Below, piece by piece: positions 10,960 through 21,708 of a stretch of 64,000 bases of DNA. The notes under the pieces were generated by a model. It was not told the DNA's origin. It saw only the letters and a program-made list of their open reading frames with translations, and ran no database searches. Positions within the stretch are counted from its first letter, which is position 1, and each line of letters starts with the position of its first letter. The position numbers and the translations under genes are program-made. Source of the DNA: Hanleya hanleyi (Eukaryota; Mollusca; Polyplacophora; Lepidopleurida; Hanleyidae); NCBI GenBank assembly GCA_036873755.1, contig JAVTVY010025070.1, forward strand, positions 1 through 64,000, given 5' to 3'.

Positions 10960-13343
10960 TGTTCTTGTGACTTTTTGAAATGCGCATGCGCTAAGAGAGT
11001 GTGATCTCTGCCACACTTTTCTTTTCAACCTCCGATCTCACATGACAACACTGTCTTCAAGCGCGTTTGAATTCATTTGCAACTATATTCGGTGGAATGA
11101 ATTATTGCTTCGTTGATCTCCGTCCAGACTTCAATTCTCTTACGTCAGTCGCTTAAAAGCTGTCGGTCGTCACATCAGTCACTGTCTTCAGATATTACCA
11201 TTTTCATTGAACAGTATGCACATGTATATACAATTTAAGATCCTTGGATTTCTTATATACCAAAGAAGATGAGCCGCAACCTTGTCAGTGGTTCAGCTAA
11301 TTTGCATACAGTCCCAGGCGACTGTCTTAGAAAGTAGAAAAATAAGTTCACTACTTCTAGTAATCATTTTATCTACCCAATCTAGATAAAACACAAATTG
11401 GCGAAGAAGCATAACAAGTAACGCATTATCATTATGATTAACATTGAATAATACTTGGTATCAAATTATAGATCATGCATCATAAAAACAAACGCAACAA
11501 TTACGTTTCAGAAGTAAGCAGAACAACTCAGCAACTTTCACCGAATAAAGATGTTTAACTTTACCCCCAAGCAATTCGCATATATGGAAATATGTTTTGA
11601 AAGGAAGAATAACTTAACCCTCTGTGGGAATCGAAACAATGACCCTCCAATCCCTGGACTTGCACTTAATGTCTTAGCTATACCGACTCATTGATAATAC
11701 TCAAAACTGACTTTATGCGCAAACGGTTTTATAATACATAAATGACTATGTAGTATTTAATGAGTCCGACAACCCTATGCGCGAACAGTACATCATAGTT
11801 ATGCAGTTATATTGTGTACTTTCGGTTACAAGCATGAAATTTGGCACATAGCTATTTCGAATGATCCTCTTTCGGAACACAGTCCCTCTATCGTCATTCT
11901 CGCAAGCCAGGGCCTTGCTTCGCTGGTATTGATGTTCTCGTCCTCTTCCGCACTCATAATCCCTTTAGAATTGCATTAATCACTTCCGTAAAATCAATAC
12001 TTATGTGTATCAGCAGACAATGAGCAGAAACATGTTGCATTTGACATCATTCTCTCAAGTCAGAGCCCATTTCTGCTAGAAATTTACGTTACTTTGTCAA
12101 TCAGCTTTACGAATGAAATTACGTCATATATTAGCAGATACTGACCATAAAATCGATCTATTTGACCTCGTTGTCAAAAGCTAGGACCTTGATTTCCTTG
12201 AGAGTTTTTAAAATTTATTTTGATACTTAGATACCTTTCATACTGACTTGGAAGTCATTTTCGCGAATGCAATAATTTGATGTACCAAAAGATAATAACG
12301 AGAATTCGACATGATTCTCTTATACACACAGACCATGTTTAGTGAACTAACCCTGAAATTTCGCACTTAAATCACCTTCCGAATGACTTAATGACAAACA
12401 TATTCGCGAATTGATTATAGGGAGATATCCATAGATACTGACAACAAATGTTTCTTATTTGCAGAATTTGATTTAAAAAAAAAAATTAATAAAATGATCA
12501 ACCTTCGAAAAGGCTTGACCAAACATGTCGGATGAGGTGATATCTCCTAAGGATGAACTAGGTAATCATTTGTATAGAAGGAGCAAACCATGTATTGATA
12601 TTGGCTTGCTGCATGGAAAAGAGTGTTAAGGTACCGTATTTAGTTTGCAGATGATAACGCACATAAATGCAGAAACTTAATTTATTATTCTAATCGAATA
12701 TCAAGACTGTCACAGGCCTCAATTTGAATCGTGGAAATGTCATTATGCCTCTTGAACAGTTCGATAAAGCCTTCAACCCCATTCCATAGTTTCACAGATC
12801 AAAGTGATAGACCTGATAATAAATTCATTGAAAATTAACTTTGACGGAAATATAAATTTTCCATTTTGCTCAGCAAAGTAAGCGAGTAGGGAGACTGAAG
12901 AGCTTAGATTTTCTCGCTATGACTAAATCTTTGAAATTTGTTTGGATTTCCAAATATTTGAAAGCCTTTCTGATTTGCAAAAATACAACGGCTGAACTGA
13001 ATGTTTTGAAACTTGGCATGCACGATGCTTGTACCATTGCCAAAGCGATCATTGTGACTTCGTCTGTCAATTAAGTATAGACGGCACGGACCAGTCAAAG
13101 TCGTCGGATTTGAACGGGGAAAGTAAATATATATATATGGTTTCAGACCTACAATTCCCACAATTCCTACAATTGTGGGTTAGAAGTTGAAAATTACTTC
13201 CCTTGGCATGAAAACACTTGCAGATGGCGCTTTTCTTCTACAATTACCACTACCTCCGCTGATATGTCTTTCACTGTATTATTTCCATTGCCGCAGGTTT
13301 TGACTACAATGTAGTCATTTCTCACTTGTTTCTATAGAAGAGG
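10960..13343. other. Host-like sequence without recognised genes
   Basis: AT-rich, with only short open frames. Apart from the tRNA-like segment at 11617-11695 I recognise no domain, RNA or repeat. Confidence 0.35.
11617..11695 (-). repeat. tRNA-derived SINE-like segment
   Basis: The minus strand has an A-box-like GGTATAGCTAAGA and a B-box-like GTTTCGATTCCCAC at tRNA spacing. The arms do not form a clean acceptor stem, so a tRNA-derived repeat head is more likely than a working tRNA gene. Confidence 0.4.
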
Positions 13344-13665
13344 AAGACTCGGGGAAAGAATAAAACACACTAAAACAGGGGCGTCGGAGCACGTTTGAAG
13401 TGGGGGAGGGGGCTGAACTATATATCGGCCATGTTAAATGCTGGACTGGTGCTATCTAAGATAGGACGTATGAAATTGCAGTCTCAAAAAGTGGGGGGGG
13501 GGGGCTGTAGCCCCCTCGACCCCCCCGCGGCCCCTGTAAAACTGGCTGATCCGATGTTGGTCACGGTGTGGAGGCTAGTGTCCGGTTCATATCTTCTAAC
13601 CCAGCTGGGACATTTATCCCAACCTTAAATATATGTCCGTCCTTGTTTCTATAGAAAGGGGACAC
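13344..13665. repeat. Third R2 unit, interrupted
   Basis: Same unit as 10574-10866, split at CACTAAAA/CTGG by a 161-bp insertion (13376-13536). A partial inverted unit with GGACGGAC and AGCTGGGTTAG follows at about 13700-13800, flanking a gap that contains an ACACCGGTGT palindrome. Confidence 0.75.
13376..13536. mobile_element. Small CAGGGGC-ended MITE
   Basis: A 161-bp insertion in the R2 unit, defined by comparison with the uninterrupted copies. Its ends are CAGGGGC and the inverted GCCCCTG, flanked by TAAAA on both sides. The right half is a G/C-rich hairpin. Ends of this kind resemble hAT-like MITEs, though the apparent 5-bp duplication is shorter than hAT's usual 8, so the superfamily is uncertain. 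Confidence 0.65.
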
Positions 13666-13861
13666 TCTTAACCAGGACACCTTCACACCGGTGTGATGGA
13701 TAAGAATGTCCTGGTGATTAGTGCCCTTTTTCATATCCTTTTCTATTGCAACCAAGGACGGACGCTTGTCACCAATGTGAGGAAAAATGTCCTAGCTGGG
13801 TTAGTTATGGTGGCTGATATCTGCTATGTCGTATCATCGTACTATCGCCCTATTTTTACTG

Positions 13862-14003
13862 GCGCGATGGTACGATGGTAGGATGCGATGGCACAATGCG
13901 ATGGTACGATGGCACGATGCGATGGTACGATGGCACGATACGATGGTACGATGGCACGATGCGATGATACGATGGCACGATGTGATGGTACGATGGCACG
14001 ATG
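13862..14003. repeat. GATGGTAC/GATGGCAC minisatellite
   Basis: Tandem array of 10-bp half-units, CGATGGTACGATGGCACGAT-like, with point variants. It creates open frames of repetitive RWHDAMV-type peptide that I do not regard as genes. Confidence 0.9.
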
Positions 14004-14169
14004 GAAATTCCTCCAGAAAAAAGTAGAACGCCCTACAAAATTATGTAATTGTTATATTATCGGATCAATAATTCACTATAACCGATAAGGATCATCGCGA
14101 AAAACCCTTCTTTGTAGGTCATCGCTCTATGCCGGGGTAAATTTGTTTTCGGGGCTTTTGCTCGGAAAG

Positions 14170-14308
14170 CCCCTATTCTATTTATAGATCATGACGTCAG
14201 CTCTGGATCGGGAAATTTTCAGGAAACCCCCTGTTCTATGTATAGATCATGACATCATCGCTATTTATAGATCATGACATCATCGCTCCACGCCGGTGGC
14301 TATAAATA
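14170..14308 (+). promoter_or_regulatory. Promoter with CRE-like repeats and TATA box
   Basis: Three direct repeats of TATAGATCATGACRTCA (one TGACGTCA, two TGACATCA) precede TATAAATAG at 14301. The ATG of the following frame lies about 75 nt downstream of the TATA box. TGACGTCA is the CREB/ATF-type palindrome, also present in the E2 terminal repeats and upstream of the E3 CARD gene. Confidence 0.6.
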
Positions 14309-14375
14309 GGCTCGGTTTTCGAGTTCTGTATTCATATTTCTGAAAGTTGAGGCGAAGCCCTGTCACGCAAGCACC

Positions 14376-14696
14376 ATGAATCCTGACTATGCTACACCGG
14401 CGGTGTACACCGACAACGACCACCCTGAATATACCGCCGCTATCAACGCGGTTGTCAACAACTTTAAATTATCTGCACCGCTGGCCACACCGGAGACTAC
14501 CACCACCACCGATCCACAACAGCCTGACTATAGCGCCGTTATGGACTCCTCTATCAACATTGAACCATTTCGCTTTACATCATCAGCACCACTGACCAGT
14601 CGTGAAACATCCACCACCAGCACCACCACCCACCCACAGCCTGACTATAGCACCGTTATTGATGCTGCAATGAACTCCGCTATCAAGATCGACTAA
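14376..14696 (+). CDS. Small repetitive Thr/Pro-rich protein
   Basis: 106 residues with three imperfect repeats containing PDYS-V-D or HPEYTAAINAV, joined by Thr/Ser/Pro-rich linkers. No known domain. The promoter upstream and the PC4-like frame 77 nt downstream suggest a locus related to CARD-PC4 but without the CARD. It may once have been the N-terminal part of the same protein; the frames are now out of register. Confidence 0.5.
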   Translation: MNPDYATPAVYTDNDHPEYTAAINAVVNNFKLSAPLATPETTTTTDPQQPDYSAVMDSSINIEPFRFTSSAPLTSRETSTTSTTTHPQPDYSTVIDAAMNSAIKID

Positions 14697-14772
14697 TCGC
14701 TACCAACATCCACCCAGGCACGCGACCAAACCCAACGCCTTCCTGAACCAACCTTTATCACCGACGTCAAAT

Positions 14773-15762
14773 ATGAGCGGTGATGCCATTATCAACGAGG
14801 CGACGAATACCGCTAATCGGCGATGGAAACTATCGCCTAATGTAACAGTGACCATCGATGGCAATCAACGCATCTCACTAGACACTGCCCCTAAAGGGAA
14901 GAGAGCCGCAAGACATATTGACCTGTCTCCGACCGCCTGGACACAACTCATCTCGGCTTTTCGGGAAGCGGAGAAATTCATCGAGGCCTCGAGCAGAGCG
15001 GAGACCCGTATTTTCGTTCACGACTCAATATATCTCAGCTACACGTCGTACAACGGTCAGCCGTTAACCCTATCTGGCCTGGGCTTTTTGGGACCTGTCC
15101 AGGCCTGGGGGGGGGGGCCGAAATGGCCCCCCTAATTATTTTTCTTACCCCTTGAGCTAGGGAGCTGAAACTCATTACACTATACCCCTGGGTCAACCTC
15201 TACCAGAAAATGTAAAAAATTCCAAGATGGCCGCTTTGGTGACGTCACAGCGACGTCATTTTCAAAAACGGCATTTTTGGGTCGATTTTTCGGTTAGATT
15301 TTCCGAATTTTTTATTTTTGCAATTTCTCCACAAAAACTGTACGAAAAATGAGCAAATATTAATGTGATATGAAATAAAATATTTTGTGCCCACTTTTCA
15401 TTGCGGAAAAGCAGAAATTTTGAAGGAATTTGACAAAAACATCACTTTTCTGGTACCCAAGTGGCCGCCATCTTGGATTTACCCATGATCCTCTGCTCGT
15501 GGGGTTATGCAAATAGGCTCAAAATGACCCCAATAAGATAAACTATAAAGTCACGGAGTTTCAGCTCTTCATTTTTCCCCGTTCCGGAGATAGTGCAGAA
15601 AGTTTGGTAGGAGGGGCCATAATGGCCCCCCCAGGCCAGGTAGGGTTAATGCACATAAGGGTCTGGCAGTATGATATGGCAGCCATTGGTCATAAGCGTG
15701 ACCTTACACCTAACAGCCTGGCGTAAACTACAAACTATCACCCCAGAAGTGTCACATAAGTA
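14773..15762 (+). pseudogene. PC4-like domain protein, split by a MITE
   Basis: The first about 98 codons match the C-terminal half of the CARD-PC4 proteins: an NVTVTIDG strand, an LSPTAWTQL helix and a second-unit strand FVHDSIYLSY. The frame then enters a 578-bp TTAA-flanked insertion (15068-15645). Matching sequence resumes after it but carries a further frameshift before the second helix, and ends where LINE sequence begins near 15750. It is a dead relic from a relative of the Polinton accessory genes. Confidence 0.7.
15068..15645. mobile_element. piggyBac-type TTAA MITE
   Basis: 578 bp flanked by TTAA on both sides (15064-15067 and 15646-15649). The terminal repeats are CCCTATCTGGCCTGG on the left and inverted CCCTACCTGGCCTGG on the right, 14 of 15 matching. 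TTAA duplication with CCC-GGG ends is diagnostic of piggyBac-like elements. No transposase is encoded. Subterminal G/C-rich GGGGGCCATT-like inverted stretches add a second pairing region. Confidence 0.88.
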
Positions 15763-16690
15763 CAGATAGATGGTCTGAAATCGCTATATGGGATTCCAAT
15801 AGGATCAACCTCATTATCTATGGCTGCCTTAGCCATTCTATCAGACTCAGTATTACCTTTGATGCCAACGTGACTAGGCAAAAACACAACATCGATCTGT
15901 TGATCAAATCTACAGTCATATAATTATAGAATATTCAAGATGGTGGAATGAGTCAAAGTTCCACTTTTAATCGCATGAAGGCACGACAATGAATCTGAGA
16001 ATATGACATATTTTTTTCCTTTTAGTGGACTGAATGCCTTCCAAAGCCAACACTATAGCTTTAGCTTCTGCAATGAATATCGAACTTTTACCTGGTAGTC
16101 GACAGGTTTTAGTGTTGGAACTAATGATAGTAGCACATGCTACTCTCTCACCATCTTTAGAACCATTTGTATAAATAGCCTGGTGTGATCTGTATTTTTC
16201 TCTCAGCAGAACAAATTATTGTGTATACAAGAGCTGGCTCGTGTTTGCCTTTTTATATTTCGTTAGTGTAATATCTACTTCTGGTTGAGCTAACTGCCAT
16301 GGTGGAATTGGTGAGAGCTTGAGAGAGGTAAAATTTGACTAAGCTTGATACCAGCTGCTAGAGTGTGTGATTTCATACGAATTCCAAGAGGTGGAATAAT
16401 GGAGGGTTTCTTTAAATAGAAATCCACAAACTGAGGTTTGAACACCCACACAGTTATATGCAGGATTCAAGTGATTTGATCGCAATTTTGTGACATATTA
16501 CAGTGATAGTTTAATTCTTCGAAGTTCTATAGGAAATTCATCTGCTTCGACATATAAGCTTTCTTTAGGGGATGTTCTAAACGCTCCAAGGCAAAGTCTT
16601 AGTCCTTGATGGAGAATAGGATCTAGCTTGACAGACACGGTAAAATGTGGCCAATGATACAGATTGGACGATATTAACATGATTATCTGT
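15750..16690 (-). mobile_element. LINE remnant (RT C-terminus and RNase H)
   Basis: Read on the minus strand: near 16500-16680 a frame with LDPILHQGLRLCLGAF and ESLYVEADE motifs, characteristic of the region after the RT in Jockey/I-type LINEs. This is followed by an RNase H core with NGSKDGERVAC and AIVLALEGI motifs, broken by frameshifts. Its 3' part is homologous to the second LINE piece at 20400-20890. Confidence 0.8.
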
Positions 16691-19600
16691 CGCTGGCATG
16701 AATGGAAACTGTTGATCGCTCCTGTCTTGCCTGAAAATAAATTGTGTTTATACTTTTTTGTTATTATTTCATGACTGCGTCGATTTCGGTGTTAATCTCG
16801 TCAAGTAAGATCTCCCTTAAGGATGTGCGCTGGTGGTTTTTGGCTTTTGCAGCCATTTTGCCTGTTTGTTTTTTTTCTATTGGGTCATATCCCTTCCCTA
16901 GGTTAAGAGATAGGGATTTCCTTTAAAAGCCTTGTAGCCGAGAATTTTGCACAGCAACATCCATCCAATTTGATAAATTTTGATAGACATTGTGATTATC
17001 TTCAAACAGTCAGAATATAAGAAAAAGTTAAATACTATTTATATGATTTTTTCATGAATATGCTTCAAAACCAAGGCTATTCTCTATGTTTTCTAGGTTA
17101 TCAAATGGAGCTTGGGTCAGTCCACTTAGCCTTGTCTACAGCTAAAACCCTATATTTTTTCTCTGTTTTCCCTCATATTACACAATTATAAATGCAACAA
17201 AACACATTATTCAAAAAGTTAATTACTTTGATTTACCACCAGCGGATATCCTGAAGGTCTTCACGACGGGTTGCTACTGAATGGCGGATCTGTCGATTGT
17301 ACAGATGTTTATCGTCGGTGGTAGTAGATCGCGACGGTCTGCATGGTCTGCATACATCACCATCTGCAATTTCACTTTCCAGATAGATTACGTTCTCTTT
17401 GATTCTGTCTGAATCCGCTGAAATAGTAGAGATTTCGGTTGATCTTCTCTCTTGATCCATCACCTGGTACAGGAATCGATTACATGGTACAGCAAATGCT
17501 GCTATAAATAGTATGCCAAGAGTTCAAATGTAATAGTTATTTATTTATTGGCCTTGGGTTCATTGCCCGGAAAGGAGTGGCACCGTCTAGCCGTTTATCC
17601 ATACCCGCATTTAGTGGAGACTAGACAGGATAACCGGCCAGAAAGACATCGGCTTATTAAAAGTAAGGCTATAAAACCTGTTATTAGTCCGTTCTTTTTT
17701 ATGCTAATCGGAACTTCTGTGCGGAAATCCACGAAAGATACGTATTTAAGCTTGCCGGAAAAGCCGATTCAATCACACGGATCCACAATAATTGGAACGG
17801 ATTGCCAGAGGAAATTCTCTTTTTTTTTAAAAATTCGTTTGCACTTGCAAATTCAAACTGTACCTTCGATATAGACCCGGTGACCTCACCACAGCCTGTA
17901 AGCAAATATGTTCTTCGAGAACGCGACGTTAAACCTTAATTCTCCAAATATATGTACCTTGTCGAGTGGTTTTACTTGGGTCGTGGCATAATGAAAAGGT
18001 AACCGTAGTCATGGGTAATCAGTCCAGTAAATTACGAATTCACTTCTTGATAACAAGTTACTAAAAACAATAAGTGGATGTAATTTTCGATAAGGTTACT
18101 GTTTTAAATAACAGAGTGTCGAGCGCTTAGTAGAAACAAAAAAAATGGAGATATATGTGAGAGGTGGCTTCAGGCATCTAAATAAAAACAAAGTAACAAA
18201 GCCTTCGTTGCATTGATTAAAGGAAAACCCGCGATACGGACGGCAAGTATGGTATTTGTTCTATTCAGCTGTAAATTTTATATCGAGTTAACATCGCGTG
18301 GGGACTATTTGCGAGGCTTGTGCACTGTTTTCAGTTGGCTGAGAGAAAGGCAAAACCGTAGCGTTATGTGTAGAGGCGCGCACAGCATAAACTTTTGACG
18401 GATAATGTTTGTCAAAAAGCTTATCTTCTTGTAGCATTTGAAAAAAACCTATTTCCTGTCGAAAGATGAAAGTCTAAATTCTAACTACACACAAGAAAAT
18501 CCGGTTCTGAGATTTATAGCGGAAAACCCGGATTGGTTGATGATTACACGTTGTCCTTCCATTTTCTATGACACTGCTGTATTGATGTTATAAACGCGAT
18601 GGGTACAAGTATTTATATCGTATAGACCCGTACCACCATTATGATATTCCATTTGCTGAACTGTGTGACGAATTCGTCGTGCGATAGATATATCGGAATT
18701 ACATAATGTGATAAGCCAATGAAAAGAGCAATATTCTGTCGCTGAAAATTAGTTTCAATTACATTATTGTTTCGAATCTGATGGTTTCGGTCGTGGTGAC
18801 CTCAACTTACAAATGATATAACTTTGAAGGAAAAAGCCAGTTTTTTTAAATTTTCTCTAAAACAGATCTAATGATCTCGACAAACAAATGATCATGTCTT
18901 CTCTCCTGTGCCAAATGACATTCACGATGTGTGGCTCGCTCCACAGTGATGACCACTCCGCCAATCCGTCTCCGGGTGAATTGTATTACATTACCGGTCA
19001 CTACCACGATAACAAGAGGATGTGAGGCTGTGTCAGGCACCAATGACGCATATGTGTTCATATCAAATGGAAAATGAGCCCAAATTCCAAGACTGACAAC
19101 ACAAATCGATCAATACCTTTGTGGAATGATGTCATCCCTTAATGACTGCGACCAGGAAATGCTTTCGTGGTTCATTTGCTGTAGTGCTCATGAAAGTTTC
19201 TCTTAGTTGTAACTAACTTAATTTATTTCTTTTATTTTTGGTCTGATGAAGAAAACCGTCAAAAACAAACCTCATTCATACACACTTTGCCCGGAAAAAG
19301 CGGACATGATGATGGATATAGGTATCCATCGTTGAGAAGACTTGCCGGGTCCACAATCGCAATATATTTCTCGCATGCAATCGAAGTTTTTAATAACAGC
19401 AACTGTCACATCCGTACACAACTTTCGTTTAATCGCACAGCCGACTGTCAGGTAGTGTAATAATGTAGTCCGTGTCCCCACTCTGTCAAAGTATGTTCAC
19501 AAGCCACGATGGTGACTGCTCTTTCCGCCTTCGTGAGCTCCTCTGTGAACTCTGACCCTCGATGAGTTAGCACCAGGTGGATCTGATGGCGGCCTAAACT

Positions 19601-20240
19601 ATATATTTGTTGCGAGGGATATCGCTGATGCTAAACACCAAAGAGCTCATTTTGTACTTTTGACTGGTGAAGACTATTTGTACGTACTTTTGTATACATT
19701 CGAAAATGCTGAAGATGATGACAAAATGATAACACGTCTGATTACTTATTCTCACACCGTAAAAACACTCAATATGATCGCAAGAAATATACTATCAAAT
19801 TATTCTGAAATCTTTATCTTTCACAACTGAACTGTTTATCTTTCAGCATCGCATTCCGCGGTACAAATGTGACCATCCAAAAGCCAAAAGATGAATGACG
19901 TGCTATGGAACAGTCTGAAATTCAAACGTGCAGAAATTTTGGAATATTGAATCATTATGGCAAGTGCTGTACGTCCAATGCGACGTGTACTAAACGCAGT
20001 AAACAGTCACCGTGAAGCTCTGGACATTACAAGAAGCCTCGGTTAAATTATGGCATCGGAGGCATATATCTGATTCAAACAGGTTCACGTGTAACAGTGC
20101 TCTGTGTTTTCAATATGTGGTCCCGTAACTTCTTGGTATCTCATTTGACGGTAGTGAGGTACATGTATGCATACCAGACTAGAATTGTGCCATCGCTTTA
20201 GTTCGCTCAATATCGAAAGTATAACTGTCGTGCATTTAAC
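16691..20240. other. Host-like sequence without confident genes
   Basis: Several short frames occur (for example 17233-17463 minus and 17548-17874 plus) without recognisable domains. I see no RNA gene or clear transposon. The frame near 17548-17930 follows a WHRLAVYPYPHL-type segment that could belong to a decayed mobile element; I cannot assign it. Confidence 0.35.
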
Positions 20241-20251
20241 AATGCTAATCA

Positions 20252-20253
20252 AG

Positions 20254-20281
<28 letters not shown>
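20252..20281. repeat. (GA)n microsatellite
   Basis: About fifteen uninterrupted GA dinucleotides. Confidence 0.95.
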
Positions 20282-20284
<3 letters not shown>

Positions 20285-20399
20285 AAGGTTTAACCTCGCG
20301 TTCAGCAATATTTCAGCTTTATAGCGACGATCAAACAAATTTCTAAGTACTCAAGCCAAAGACTTAGTAATCCAACATACACACATTAAAACTTATGCA

Positions 20400-20890
20400 A
20401 CGAACCGATTTCTCTCAAATAACCCAAGGCACAGTCCCCCCTCACCCGACTAAATAGATCTTCCAATGTAGTCGCTCGATACAAAGAATCTCTTACAATA
20501 TTAAAATCTATACTGTCGATAAGAATATGTTCTACTATGAGATCTCCGTGGCATGGAATACACCTTGGGACTGGCTATTTTTTAGTAAATGTTCGTGAGT
20601 CAATCGTGTATGGCCGATTCTACGTCGCCTGGTCATGGCTTGATCGAAACGTTTCTGGCTGTTCAGATGAGTATAGTCTACAGTTATTTTGTACTCATGA
20701 AGTTTGTTATTATTCACAGCATCCCATAAAGATTTAAACAGCCCTCTCACATAAGTACAGATAGAGGATCTGAAATCGCTGTATGGGATTCCAACAGGAT
20801 CAAGCTCATCTTCTAGGGCTGTCTTAGCCATTCTATCAGCCTCAGTATTACCTTTGATGCCAACGTGACTGGGCAATCCATGAGTAGGAT
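20400..20890 (-). mobile_element. LINE remnant (RNase H C-terminus)
   Basis: The minus strand encodes MPSHVGIKGNTEADRMAK, the C-terminal RNase H motif of Jockey/I-type LINEs. A tail with RRRIGHTRLTHEHLL and then a zinc-binding-like CIPCHGD segment follows after a frame change. The left end is degenerate. It is the second copy of the family at 15750-16690. Confidence 0.85.
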
Positions 20891-21293
20891 AAACGGTACT
20901 GTAACTGTGTAACGCGAATATTCGATAACAATTTGTTGGGCGGCGGGGATAGAGATATAGTGTTAGCTTCCCACTCGAGGTCTAAGCTTGTCCCGATACA
21001 AGTAGAAAGTTAATATTCCAGAAATCACTATTCTGATTTTCTTGAAACTTACCGAAACCCCTCGTACATCACGACAGCAAAATAAGGCATATCCAGAATT
21101 CCCGGAAACAAACTGTTGTCCTCCCACAGTATGATATTATAGTTCCGCTGGTAGTAGTATACAAAGAGTCAATTGAGTTAATGGCGCCTCACTGCGGATG
21201 CGCGAAAGTGAATTTGACCTGAGAAATTTGCATATGACCTTTGTGACGTCACGCGTCAGCCAATCAGAAGCGAGTATTGATGTCACGTGGGGT

Positions 21294-21444
21294 GTGGTTG
21301 GGTGGTGGGAGGTGGGTGCAAGATGGCGGCATGTGGGTGGTGGGAGGTGGGTGCAAGATGGCGGCATGTGGTTGGGTGGTGGGAGGTGGGTGCAAGATGG
21401 CGGCCTGTGGTTGGGTGGTGGGAGGTGGGTGCAAGATGGCGGAT
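21294..21444. repeat. YY1-motif minisatellite, left end of E2
   Basis: Four units of 36-40 bp, each with GGTGGGAGGTGGGTGCAAGA followed by TGGCGGC. The segment CAAGATGGCGGC fits the YY1 consensus. The array ends about 10 bp before the TATA box of the CARD-PC4 gene. Confidence 0.9.
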
Positions 21445-21454
21445 TGTAGAAAAA

Positions 21455-21465
21455 CGTATAAAAGG
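21455..21465 (+). promoter_or_regulatory. TATA box of E2 CARD-PC4 gene
   Basis: CGTATAAAAGG, followed by GAGTCGATTTTTAGGGTAGG and a CATTGCAC segment that probably holds the transcription start. The leader to the ATG at 21709 is about 220 nt. The same module, inverted, lies upstream of PolB (50729-50739) and in E1. Confidence 0.8.
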
Positions 21466-21708
21466 AGTCGATTTTTAGGGTAGGGGTGTATTCATTGCAC
21501 TACTCTGCGTAGCACTGTGACTTACCTGACCTGACCAGCCTCCCTGCCTGCCTACCTGCCTGCCTGCTTCACCTCTAGTCAGTCATCCAGCCTGCTTGCC
21601 TGTTTTGTATGAGCTGTGGAGAACCATTTACTTTTTTTTACTTTTACCAGTGCAAATTCATCAGACTTTTACACCGTAGCAGTTGCTCATCAGCCTGAGC
21701 CCATAGTC

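Larger units (their letters stand above)
21153..21615 (+). repeat. Left terminal inverted repeat of E2
   Basis: Inverse of 50636-51617. Shared blocks, from the terminus in: AGTAGTATA; a GTCAATTGA segment; GCATGCGCGAAAGTGAA-like; ATTTGCATATGACCTTTGTG; ACGTCACGCGTCAGCCAATC; TCACGTGGGG; the YY1-type minisatellite; the TATA box; and a CCTGCCTG-rich leader ending near TTGTATGAG. The repeat therefore includes a complete promoter. Octamer-like (ATTTGCAT), CRE-like (GTGACGTCAC), CCAAT-box (AGCCAATC) and E-box (CACGTG) motifs are all visible. Confidence 0.85.

Noticed and set aside
13826..14088. Repetitive RWHDAMV-type frames
   Set aside because: Translations of a 10-bp half-unit minisatellite.
17548..17874. 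108-residue plus-strand frame
   Set aside because: No recognisable domain and no promoter or neighbour supporting it; possibly a decayed mobile element.
21616..21708. N-terminal extension of CARD-PC4 from a GTG codon
   Set aside because: Not an expected start in animals; the stretch has a pyrimidine tract and AG like a splice acceptor and looks like leader.
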